Positions 23,149 through 31,069 of a stretch of 35,739 nt of DNA are shown piece after piece (within the stretch, counting starts at the first letter, position 1; every line of letters begins with the position of its first letter). Source of the stretch: Deltaproteobacteria bacterium (GTDB lineage: Bacteria; Myxococcota_A; UBA9160; UBA6930); contig JAJDAP010000030.1 in assembly GCA_029261795.1 (NCBI GenBank), positions 1-35,739 on the forward strand, written 5' to 3'. Made by a program: the position numbers and the translations under genes. Under the pieces are notes generated by a model that ran no database searches, had not been told where the DNA came from, and saw only the letters and a program-made list of their open reading frames with translations.

Positions 23149-23177
23149 TATATAGACAAGTTGCTATATATAGTCAA
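23149..23177 (-). promoter_or_regulatory. Near-consensus promoter with inverted repeat for arsR-AHSA1 operon
   Basis: On the minus strand TTGACT (23172-23177), a 17-nt spacer and TATATA (23149-23154) form a near-consensus sigma-70 promoter, 7 nt before the ATG. The perfect repeat TATATAG-N8-CTATATA (23149-23170) covers the -10 box and spacer, the position expected of an ArsR operator. Confidence 0.7.
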
Positions 23178-23191
23178 GTCGGTAGATCGAC

Positions 23192-23470
23192 GCCGTCGGC
23201 AAGAGGAATCGAAGCCGCGGTCGAAGGAGTCAAGGGAGTCGGAGGGCTGCACAGGAGCGTTGACGCCGGGGAACTCGTTGGCAACTCGGACCCGGTCGCG
23301 CAAAGGCGGCCCGTGTTGATGTGAACTTCAGGAGGGAGCCATGACCAACGCATCGACGTTGGAGAACATGTCACCGGAACTGTTGAGGGTAGTGGAACGA
23401 GCGCAGCAAGAACCCGAAGGACGCTTCCCCTCACTTGCGCATCTCATGGATGTGCCTGTCTTGGAACGAG
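23192..23470 (+). mobile_element. Group II intron 5' fragment, copy A
   Basis: From GCCGTCGGCAAGAGG (23192) to the start of the intron-encoded reverse transcriptase the sequence is nearly identical to 28878-29036. Shared pieces include AGGAGCGTTGACGCCGGGG, TTGGCAACTCGGACCCGG and TGTGAACTTCAGGAGGG just before ATGACCAACGCA. I recognise this as the leader that precedes group II intron reverse transcriptase genes. Only the 5' part and about 43 RT codons remain; no RT catalytic domain or intron 3' end follows. Confidence 0.65.
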
Positions 23471-23583
23471 CCCATCCATCCGGATATCGCGAGGCCGCTC
23501 GGCTCGCGGATTTCTACGGGCCGAACGATGCGAAGCTCATCTTCGCAAAGACCCCGGATGGGTCGGGCACCAAGCTGCGTTAG
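23341..23583 (+). pseudogene. Truncated group II intron reverse transcriptase/maturase, chimeric tail
   Basis: ATG 23341 follows AGGAGGG. Residues 1-43 (MTNASTLENMSPELLRV, EPEGRFPSLAHLMDVPVLERA) match the N-terminus of group II intron RT/maturases, normally followed by the DAAVGVDGVT region and more than 350 further residues. Here the sequence changes after about residue 43 to SGYREAARLADFYGPNDAKLIFAKTPDGSGTKLR, which I do not recognise and which probably comes from another gene. The 80-codon frame may be translated but cannot be an active RT. Confidence 0.65.
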
Positions 23584-23594
23584 TCGAACGGGGG

Positions 23595-23610
23595 CGCTCG
23601 CAATCGAGCG
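23595..23610 (-). terminator. Hairpin after NAD-GDH gene
   Basis: CGCTCG-CAAT-CGAGCG is a perfect 6-bp stem with a 4-nt loop, starting 4 bp after the NAD-GDH stop. A run of C, not T, follows on the minus strand, so termination is uncertain. Confidence 0.35.
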
Positions 23611-23613
23611 AAC

Positions 23614-26600
23614 CTAAGTCCGATTTCCGATTCCTCTCGACTGCATCCGGATGAGTGTCTGCGTGACGACGGCCAGGGCACTCGCGGTCGGGTCGGTGGT
23701 CGTTTCCGTGGTCGTTTCGGAGATCAACGTTCCAACGCGCGCGATGATCGAAGCGCTCTGCGACAAGAAGTCGTCGACCGCGCGGACTGGATCTTCCGGT
23801 CGGAGCGCCAGCGCCTGATTCGTCAGATTGCGTTGCAGCGAGAGCATCTCCGTCCGCAGGTCCATGAGCACGATGCGGTCCCAGACGTTCTCCGCGCGCG
23901 CGCCCGGCAGGCTCTGGTAGACCCAGTTGATTCCGGTGCGATCCCCGAGCGTTGCGTAGATGGCGGCGATTTCGCCGGGTCGTCGATTCGTCCCCTCGAC
24001 CAGGCGAATGATGTTCAGGCCGCGGTCCGCGAGTGGGGCGCCGGCGAGGATTCGCGCAAGCGGCTGCGGAAGACCCCGCGACACGAGCTGCGCTTCGCGC
24101 TCTCCGTGGCGGGTCGCTTCGCCTTCCGACAGGAAACCCTCGAGCTGGGCGCTGAGCCCGAACAGACCTTCACGCCAGGCCGTCGTTCGCGCCTTCGGTT
24201 GAAGACCAAGGCCCTCGGACATCAGGTAACGCGCGACCTGTTGCACCGCGTCATCGAGCTCGATCAAAGCGTCATAGATCACATCGAGCTGAACCGCACC
24301 ACGCAACGCGAGCAACGCGCCTCGGTACTGCGCAGCGTCGAGTATCGCGTCCGCCGTTTGCCACGCGGCCGCCGCGACGGGCAAGCCAATCCCTCGTTTC
24401 GCCACCAGATTCGTGATCGCAGTGACGCCACCCAGATCGATGATTCGATTGGCCGCTTCGAGTGCCGTGATCTCGCGTCGCAACCGATGATCGGCGAGCG
24501 CCGAACCGCAGAGCTCGCTCAGCGCCTTTGGATAGTAGTCGTTGTGAAGCGAGGCCATGTCCTCTGCGTCGACGAAGGCATCCGTGGCCAGCGCCAGCCG
24601 CAAGTCGAGCTTGGCGAGCCCCAGCAAGACCGAGAGCTCCGGCCGCGTGAGCCCCTCGATCTGACTCTTGCGCTGATGCAGCATCGATTCGTCCGGTAGC
24701 CCGAGCTCGTGGGCTGGAATGCGCTGCGACTTGCAGAGCACGTCGATCGCGACCTTGAAGCTTTCGAGATCGACTCGGGATCGGCGCTCATCGAGCGAGA
24801 TGGCGAGCGACTGCGCGCGATTATGTGCCAGCACGGAATCACAAGCATCGTCGGCGAACGCGGCCAGATGCGCAGCGCGGTCCGCTTCATCGAGGGCCCC
24901 CGCGCGCACCGCAGGCGCGAGTAGGATCTTGTAGTTCACCTCGTGATCGGAGAGATCCACCCCCGCGGAGTTGTGGATCGCGTCCGAGTCGAGTCGAACG
25001 CCGGCGAGCGCGGCTTCCACGCGCGCGGCTTGCGTGAGTCCGAGGTTGCCGCCCTCGCCGATCACGCGCGCGCGGAGTGCATCGGCATCGATCCGGACCG
25101 AATCGTTCGCCCGATCCCCGACCTCGGTGTGGCTCTGATGGGATGCCTTGACGTAGGTACCGATTCCGCCGTTCCAGAGCAGGTCGACGGGAGCGCCGAG
25201 AATGGCGCGTACCAGCTCCGGTCCGTTCAACGTTTCGGCGCTGATTCCGAGACTCGCTCGCACTTCCGGCGCGAGCTCGATCTTCTTGGCCGAACGCGGG
25301 TAGATGCCGCCGCCGGAAGACAGAAGTGTCGAGTCGTAGTCGGCCCAGCTCGAGCCGCGCAGATCGAAGAGGCGCTTGCGCTCGCTCCAGGCGCGTGCGG
25401 GATCCGGATTCGGGTCGAGGAAGACATGCCGATGATCGAAGGCCGCGATCAGTCGCGCGTTCTTCATGAGCAGCAGCCCGTTTCCGAAGACATCGCCCGA
25501 CATGTCGCCAATTCCCGCAACGGAGTAGCAGTCGACATCTGGATCGATCGCGAGTTCGGAAAAGAGATGCCGGACGCATTCCCAGGCACCCCGGGCCGTG
25601 ATCGCGTATTTCTTGTGGTCGTAGCCGACGGATCCGCCCGACGCGAAGGCATCGCCGAGCCAGAAGCCCCGGGAGATGGCGATGGCGTTGGCCGTATCCG
25701 AGAGATGTGCGGTGCCCTTGTCGGCGGCTACCACGAGATAGGGATCGTCCGCGTCGCGACAAACGACAGCGTCCGGATGGACGACGTTTCCGTCGGTGTC
25801 GATGTTGTCCGTCACGTCGAGCAGCGCGGCAATGAAGACCGCGTACTTCCGATCGGCCTCGGCGCGGGCTTCGTGGTAGGCCAGATTCATCTTGCGCAAC
25901 ACGAACCCGCCCTTGGCTCCGACTGGGACGATCAAGCCGTTCTTGAGCTGTTGGGTCCGCATGAGTCCCTGGACTTCCATCCGGAAATCATCGAGGCGAT
26001 CACTGAACCGGAGCCCACCCCGCGCCACGGGACCTCCGCGCAAATGGATCCCATACATCCCAGGAGCGTGCACGAATATCTCTCGGTAGGCATAGGGAGG
26101 GCGGATGTCCGAGACACGGGACGGGTCGATCTTGCTGGCGATGCGATGTGATTCCATGTTAGGCACGTAGAAATTCGTGCGCAGCGTCGCGTCGATCATC
26201 TCGAAGATTGCACTGAGCGCCCGATCTTCGTTGAGGTTGTCGATGCGATCGAGATAGGATTTGAAGTCGGCGCGGAGTCCTTCCTCTTTCGCCTCGCGCG
26301 CCGTAGCGTCGACCTTCGGCCCGAGTCGCGCTTCGTGATAGTGGACGAGCAGCCGCGCTGCGACGGGGTTCTGCAACAGGACTTCACTCATGAAGCGGCG
26401 TGTGAGGCTCGTCTGGATCTGATTGTAGTACTCGACATAATTCCGAAGCAGGTCGACTCGCCGCCAGTCGAGGCCAGCGAGCAGGACGAGCGCATTCAAC
26501 AGGTCGCTCTGCATCACCTCACCGAGCACGGCGCGGAGTGCGTCGCGGAGTCGGCCCTCGATCTCGTCGAGATCGCGCTGATCGGCGCCAACGGGCTCGA

Positions 26601-28464
26601 TTCGCAGGGTGTGGAGATAGGCGGGCGGGCGATCGAGTGCACAGATACGGACCTGACGTGCATCGACGACCCTGATTCCCATGTCGTCGATCAGGGGCAG
26701 CAGGTCGCTCAGCAGCTTCTCCTGCGGCAAATACAACCGAAGCAGCTGGTTCGACTCGTTCGGTCGCACGCGATCGACCCCGAGCGCACTCTGGGGCGCA
26801 CCGGTTGCATGCAGCGCTTCGAGCCGCTCGATGTCGCGGACGGCGTCGGCCGGATGGGTCGTGACGTGGAGGCCTTCGGGAAACGCATCAACATAACGTG
26901 CGGCGAGTTCGCCTCCAGCGGTCGAGCCGTGTGCCATGACCAATGCGTCCGTGAGACGGTCGTCCCAGCTGAGAGCGAGATGACGAATCTCGCGCTCGAG
27001 TCGCGTGCCATCCGGAATCTGGTCGGAATTCATCGTGCAGAAAAAATGCAGGAGCGCGCTGCCCTCTTCCAGGAACGACACGCGATCATCGACGTACCCG
27101 ACGGAATCGTCGTTCTCGAAGAGTCGTCGCACGTCGCTGCGCAGTGCCTCCCCGTATCGTTCGCGCGGCACGATGACGGCGGCGTAGAACGCGCGCCCGC
27201 TCGATTCGGTGCGCAACACGACGCTCGGCTCCTCGGCTCCTTCGGCGTTGACGATTTCGCTGATCAGCTCGGCGTTGTCATCGACACTAGCACCGAGCAG
27301 GAACTCCATCGGGGCTGAATCGAAGGCCGCGATGATCGCCTTGTACCGATGCGTGCCAACGGGCGCCCCGTCCTCCTCGAGGATCTGAGCGAGCCGTTCC
27401 GCGAGCAGTGGCAGTTCCGAACTCGGTGTGCGTAGGGCGGCGAAAGTGAAGAGTCCGGAAATGATCTGGAAGCCGCAGACTCGACCCTGATCGTCGTGTT
27501 CCTTCAAGAGGATGCGGTCGAGCCGCCCGGCGCGATGGATCCGAGATTCGATCCACCCCTTCGAGATCTGGATGATCCTTGGATCATCGAGGGTGGTGCG
27601 GAGTCCAATGGGAATGTCATCGCCCAGGAGAGGATGGGCAAACCGGCTCGCGTGTTCGCCGCGCCACATCCCGAGCCCCTCGCTCGCGCGAATGGTCACT
27701 TGCCAACCGGCGTCCGTTCGTCTCGCGTCGTAGCGGCGCACGCCCATCAGGACGAAATGCCCCGCCACCAGCCATTCGAGAAAACGACCGATCTTGTCCG
27801 AGCGACCCGCCTCGACATCGAGCGTCTGGCCAGCGAATTCGACATTCTCCTGGATGTCGCGGACAGCGCGAATCATGCGGGGATGGTCGTCGGTCACGTT
27901 TGCGACCCGCTCCATCACTGTCCTCAGCTCCTCTTCGAAGGTCCGTGACCGTTCGTGATCGAGTCGCGGAAAGATTTCGATATAGATGAAAGACTCACGC
28001 CGCGTCCCGGCCGTGGGGGAAGCATCGGTTTCGAGTACCCGTACGAGGCGCCCGGCGGCGTCGCGCTCGACGTTCAGCGTCGGATGCAACAACCATTGCT
28101 CTCGCAAGCGACATCGATGCAGCAGGAGTCGCAACGTATCGACCAGGAAGGGGCGATCGTCTTGCAAGATCTCGATCACCGAGCGACCCGGGAGTTCGTC
28201 GGGCTGCCGCAGACGGATCTTCGGTTGACCCACGTCGCGAGTCGAGCTGAATTCGAAGGCCGCCCGCGTCGTCCGACGCAAGGTATCGACCTGATGGGTC
28301 AGAAAGGCGCGCATTCCCGCACGCCCCAGGAAGGCCCGCGCAAAATCGAGGAACAACGCATCGGAGTCGCCGGCGGAGTCCGCTCCCGCGTGTCCCTCGT
28401 CGGATTGCTCTCGAGACCACTTCTCGAGCAGTCGCTCGAGTCTATTCTCCGGCTGATCGCTCAC
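23614..28464 (-). CDS. gdhB: NAD-specific glutamate dehydrogenase, large (180-kDa) type
   Basis: The 1616-residue product matches the length and layout of bacterial large NAD-GDHs, which deaminate glutamate to 2-oxoglutarate. The N-terminal ~700 residues are the regulatory part with ACT-like modules. The catalytic core has RGGLRFSDRLDDFRMEVQGLM (split family motif), then LKNGLIVPVGAKGGFVLRK with the catalytic lysines, DPYLVVAADKGTAHLSD, GIGDMSGDVFGNGLLLMK, and the NAD-binding GEGGNLGLTQAARVEAALAG. A helical C-terminal domain follows. It starts at GTG 28464. Neighbouring copies of a group II intron fragment flank it on both sides; no operon partner. The frame is intact throughout, so it is probably functional. 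Confidence 0.95.
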   Translation of the reverse strand: MSDQPENRLERLLEKWSREQSDEGHAGADSAGDSDALFLDFARAFLGRAGMRAFLTHQVDTLRRTTRAAFEFSSTRDVGQPKIRLRQPDELPGRSVIEILQDDRPFLVDTLRLLLHRCRLREQWLLHPTLNVERDAAGRLVRVLETDASPTAGTRRESFIYIEIFPRLDHERSRTFEEELRTVMERVANVTDDHPRMIRAVRDIQENVEFAGQTLDVEAGRSDKIGRFLEWLVAGHFVLMGVRRYDARRTDAGWQVTIRASEGLGMWRGEHASRFAHPLLGDDIPIGLRTTLDDPRIIQISKGWIESRIHRAGRLDRILLKEHDDQGRVCGFQIISGLFTFAALRTPSSELPLLAERLAQILEEDGAPVGTHRYKAIIAAFDSAPMEFLLGASVDDNAELISEIVNAEGAEEPSVVLRTESSGRAFYAAVIVPRERYGEALRSDVRRLFENDDSVGYVDDRVSFLEEGSALLHFFCTMNSDQIPDGTRLEREIRHLALSWDDRLTDALVMAHGSTAGGELAARYVDAFPEGLHVTTHPADAVRDIERLEALHATGAPQSALGVDRVRPNESNQLLRLYLPQEKLLSDLLPLIDDMGIRVVDARQVRICALDRPPAYLHTLRIEPVGADQRDLDEIEGRLRDALRAVLGEVMQSDLLNALVLLAGLDWRRVDLLRNYVEYYNQIQTSLTRRFMSEVLLQNPVAARLLVHYHEARLGPKVDATAREAKEEGLRADFKSYLDRIDNLNEDRALSAIFEMIDATLRTNFYVPNMESHRIASKIDPSRVSDIRPPYAYREIFVHAPGMYGIHLRGGPVARGGLRFSDRLDDFRMEVQGLMRTQQLKNGLIVPVGAKGGFVLRKMNLAYHEARAEADRKYAVFIAALLDVTDNIDTDGNVVHPDAVVCRDADDPYLVVAADKGTAHLSDTANAIAISRGFWLGDAFASGGSVGYDHKKYAITARGAWECVRHLFSELAIDPDVDCYSVAGIGDMSGDVFGNGLLLMKNARLIAAFDHRHVFLDPNPDPARAWSERKRLFDLRGSSWADYDSTLLSSGGGIYPRSAKKIELAPEVRASLGISAETLNGPELVRAILGAPVDLLWNGGIGTYVKASHQSHTEVGDRANDSVRIDADALRARVIGEGGNLGLTQAARVEAALAGVRLDSDAIHNSAGVDLSDHEVNYKILLAPAVRAGALDEADRAAHLAAFADDACDSVLAHNRAQSLAISLDERRSRVDLESFKVAIDVLCKSQRIPAHELGLPDESMLHQRKSQIEGLTRPELSVLLGLAKLDLRLALATDAFVDAEDMASLHNDYYPKALSELCGSALADHRLRREITALEAANRIIDLGGVTAITNLVAKRGIGLPVAAAAWQTADAILDAAQYRGALLALRGAVQLDVIYDALIELDDAVQQVARYLMSEGLGLQPKARTTAWREGLFGLSAQLEGFLSEGEATRHGEREAQLVSRGLPQPLARILAGAPLADRGLNIIRLVEGTNRRPGEIAAIYATLGDRTGINWVYQSLPGARAENVWDRIVLMDLRTEMLSLQRNLTNQALALRPEDPVRAVDDFLSQSASIIARVGTLISETTTETTTDPTASALAVVTQTLIRMQSRGIGNRT

Positions 28465-28572
28465 GACGATTCCGTTCTGCCACGCGGGGGAGGCGAGCAG
28501 GCTGGCAGTGTACCGTTCGCGCCACGCGCTGCGCTACACCGCGTCGGCATCGGCAGACCATGCACCGCCTGG

Positions 28573-28877
28573 ACGGGCGTCGTCGCGTTCGCGGAAGACG
28601 AACTCGAGGACCGGATCGTGACGGCCGCGGAACCCTTCTTCGAGCCCCAATACTGGAGGCCCCAAAAGCGCCTCGATGAGTTCGGACTCGAAGGGGACGT
28701 CGACCGGGTCGTCGAGGCCTACCGGGAAATCGGATACTTCGAGGCCACCGCCGAGGTACGCGTCGCGCACCTCTCGGCAGATCGCGCCGCGGTCGAGTTC
28801 ATCATTGACGAGGGTGATCTCGTTCGACTCGATGCGGATAACGAGGAGGGCGTTGTCGCAGGCACGCGAGCGTGTGG
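28573..28877 (+). pseudogene. BamA/TamA-like POTRA domain fragment
   Basis: The frame encodes GVVAFAEDELEDRIVT, a stretch ending in LDEFGLEGDVDRVVEAYREIGYFEATAEVRV, and AAVEFIIDEGDLVRL (parts of about 100 residues). The alternation of YREIGYFEA and VEF-IDEG is that of POTRA domains in BamA/TamA outer-membrane assembly proteins. No start codon or signal peptide precedes it in frame, and at about 28872-28878 it runs into the group II intron fragment, so both ends are lost. It shows that an outer-membrane gene once lay here, divergent from the GDH gene. Confidence 0.6.
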
Positions 28878-29040
28878 GCCGTCGGCAAGAGGAATCGAAG
28901 CCGCCGCGAAGGAGTCAAGGGAGTCGGAGGGCTGCATAGGAGCGTTGACGCCGGGGAACTTGTTGGCAACTCGGACCCGGTCGAGCAAAGGCGGCCCGTG
29001 TTGATGTGAACTTCAGGAGGGAACCATGACCAACGCAGTT
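28872..29040 (+). mobile_element. Group II intron 5' fragment, copy B
   Basis: Near-identical to copy A over 28878-29036. GTGTG at 28872-28876, just before the shared part, resembles the GUGYG 5' end of group II introns, so this copy may retain the true intron start inside the POTRA gene. After ATGACCAACGCA similarity to copy A stops; the reading frame from 29026 ends after 17 codons. The RT and 3' intron parts are missing. Confidence 0.6.
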
Positions 29041-29094
29041 CAAGGTGGCTCCTCTTCCGGTCGGAATCTGGCACGTTGAATTCGCTGGAACACG

Positions 29095-29724
29095 CTAGAT
29101 CTCGAGCTCGGGCTTGACCGTGAGCGTGTGGTGCAGGGCCGCGAGGCTGCGTGCCAGCCGAGCCGGATTCGGATCCGGAAACAGGTAGGCGGAGACCATC
29201 AACCGGGTCACCCAGTCCACCACGTCGATGACCTTGACGGCGCCGGACTCGACGAGCGGCGTGCTCTCGAGGGATTTTCGCAGCATCCTGTCGAGCCCGC
29301 GCCGGATCTCGGGGAGTTGCTCGCGGAGGGATTCGATCACGAGGGCGGGGTCGGTCTCGAGTAGCCGCAGCAGGATCGGGTGCTCGCGGGTGAGGCGTAC
29401 CGCGTGCTCCAGCGCCAGGCGGATGCGCTCGTTTGCTTCAGGCGACGCGCGCTCCACCTCGTCGCGAAGCCGCCGCTGGAAGCGCTGACCTTCTCGTTGA
29501 GCGAGTTGCCGGAGCAGGTCTTCGCGGTTCGGGAAATAGCGGTAGACCGTCCCGCGCGAGAGGCCGGCGCTGTGGCTGACGTCGGCCATCCCCAGTTTCG
29601 AAAGCCCATGCCGGGCCACGGCGTCGAGAGCCCCGTCCAGGATCCGGTCGCGCGTCGACCGTTTCGCAGCTTCAGCGCCGGGCGGCAGCGCGCGTCCGGG
29701 GCTCCTCGCCGGATTCGTGGCCAA
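29095..29724 (-). CDS. TetR-family transcriptional regulator
   Basis: The product has a TetR N-terminal HTH: TRDRILDGALDAVARHGLSKLGMADVSHSAGLSRGTVYRYFPNREDLLRQ (spread over about residues 24-73), then a helical ligand domain ending in LARSLAALHHTLTVKPELEI. I chose TTG 29724 (209 residues) because GAGGGAG ends 5 nt upstream; in-frame ATGs at 29757, 29760 and 29766 have no ribosome site. It diverges from the amidohydrolase/P450 operon, with an inverted repeat between them, and probably represses that operon. Confidence 0.9.
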   Translation of the reverse strand: MATNPARSPGRALPPGAEAAKRSTRDRILDGALDAVARHGLSKLGMADVSHSAGLSRGTVYRYFPNREDLLRQLAQREGQRFQRRLRDEVERASPEANERIRLALEHAVRLTREHPILLRLLETDPALVIESLREQLPEIRRGLDRMLRKSLESTPLVESGAVKVIDVVDWVTRLMVSAYLFPDPNPARLARSLAALHHTLTVKPELEI

Positions 29725-29802
29725 ATGGTCTCCCTCGCAGCGGTGGGGTGGATCCATCATAGTCATCCGAGACAAAAAACGTCATTTTGTTCCAAAAAGT
29801 TT

Positions 29803-29817
29803 TTGACGGATCGTCAA
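29803..29817. promoter_or_regulatory. Inverted repeat, candidate TetR operator
   Basis: TTGACGGATCGTCAA is a perfect repeat (6-bp arms, 3-bp centre) in the divergent region between the TetR gene and the first amidohydrolase. A TAGAAT box at 29836-29841 lies downstream of it toward the amidohydrolase, so a bound repressor would block that promoter. Confidence 0.6.
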
Positions 29818-29865
29818 TTACGCCCCTGGGCGCGCTAGAATGGCAGTTCTGGCGAGGAGGATGCC

Positions 29866-31044
29866 ATGCACGATCTCGGCTACCCGGTCTACGACGCGGA
29901 CAACCACTTCTACGAAACGGAGGATTCCTTCACGCGGCATCTGCCCAGGAAGTACGCCAAGGATGTGCAGTACGTAGAAGTGAAGGGACGCAAGAAGCTG
30001 GCCCTGTGTGGCCACTTCTCCGAGTACATCCCCAACCCCACCTTCGAGGTGGTCGCGCGTCCAGGCTCCCATGAAGCCTGGTTCCGGGCCCAGAACAGCG
30101 AGGGAAAGACGCTCCGGGAACTCACCGGTCCCCCGGAGCGCTGCCGCGACGAGTACCGCGACCCGGAGAAGCGGTTGGCGCTGATGGACGAGCAGGGCAT
30201 CCAGGCGACGGTCCTGTTTCCAACCCTGGCGAGCGCGATCGAGGAGCGCACCCAACACGATCACGAGCTGCTCTACGCCACGATGCGTTCCTTCCTCCAG
30301 TGGATGCACGAGACCTGGAGCTTCAACACCGCCGACCGCATCCTCGCGGTTCCGATCCTGAGCCTGATGGACGTCGAGATGGCCTGTCAGGATCTGGAGT
30401 GGTGCCTCGAGCGCGGTGCCAAGACCATCGGCATCCGGCCCGCTCCGGTTCCCGGCTACCGCGGCAGTCGCTCGTTCGGATTCGAGGAGTTCGATCCGTT
30501 CTGGGCCCGGGTGAACGAGGCCGGCATTCCCGTGATGATGCACGCCTCCGACTCGGGCTACACCCGCTACGTGAACGATTGGACGGGGCCCGGCGACTTC
30601 CTTCCGTTCGAGCCCGATCCCTTCCGCTCGGTCGTGATGTCCGGTCGGCCGATCTACGACTCGGTGGCCGCGCTGATCGTGCACGGCGTCTTCCGCCGAC
30701 ATCCGAACGTGCGCGTGGCGTGCATCGAGAACGGCTGCAAGTGGATGAGCTGGCTCGCAGCCTCGCTCACGACCGCCTACGGCCAGATGCCCGGTTCGTT
30801 TCACGAGCACCCGCTCGAGACGCTCAGGCGCCACGTCTCCGTGTCCCCGTTCTACGAGGAGGATCTCGACGAGCTCGCACGGGTGGTGGGCGTCAGCCAG
30901 ATCCTGTTCGGTTCGGACTACCCCCACCCCGAAGGTCTCGCCGACCCCGTGAGCTTCGTGAACGAACTCGGCTCCTTCTCCAAGGCGGACCAGCAGAAGG
31001 TGATGAGCACGAACCTGCAGGCGCTGTTGACCCCGCTCCACTGA
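29866..31044 (+). CDS. Amidohydrolase-2 family protein, first of three
   Basis: The 392-residue product is a metal-dependent TIM-barrel hydrolase/decarboxylase. D12-x-H14-x2-E17 (YDADNHFYE) replaces the classical HxH; IPVMMHAS supplies the next His, and FGSDYPHPEG the C-terminal Asp. GAGGAGG precedes ATG 29866. Family members act in aromatic and alicyclic catabolism as decarboxylases, hydratases or C-C hydrolases. It lacks the EPPDxW motif of the two following paralogues and carries ETEDSF instead, so it is the more divergent copy. First gene of the TetR-linked operon, 25 bp before the second. Confidence 0.9.
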   Translation: MHDLGYPVYDADNHFYETEDSFTRHLPRKYAKDVQYVEVKGRKKLALCGHFSEYIPNPTFEVVARPGSHEAWFRAQNSEGKTLRELTGPPERCRDEYRDPEKRLALMDEQGIQATVLFPTLASAIEERTQHDHELLYATMRSFLQWMHETWSFNTADRILAVPILSLMDVEMACQDLEWCLERGAKTIGIRPAPVPGYRGSRSFGFEEFDPFWARVNEAGIPVMMHASDSGYTRYVNDWTGPGDFLPFEPDPFRSVVMSGRPIYDSVAALIVHGVFRRHPNVRVACIENGCKWMSWLAASLTTAYGQMPGSFHEHPLETLRRHVSVSPFYEEDLDELARVVGVSQILFGSDYPHPEGLADPVSFVNELGSFSKADQQKVMSTNLQALLTPLH

Positions 31045-31069
31045 CATCCGCGCGCGAAGGAGCGTCGCA

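Noticed and set aside
24943..26151. 402-codon plus-strand frame inside the NAD-GDH gene
   Set aside because: Antisense to a highly conserved catalytic region; composition is that of a reverse-complement shadow.
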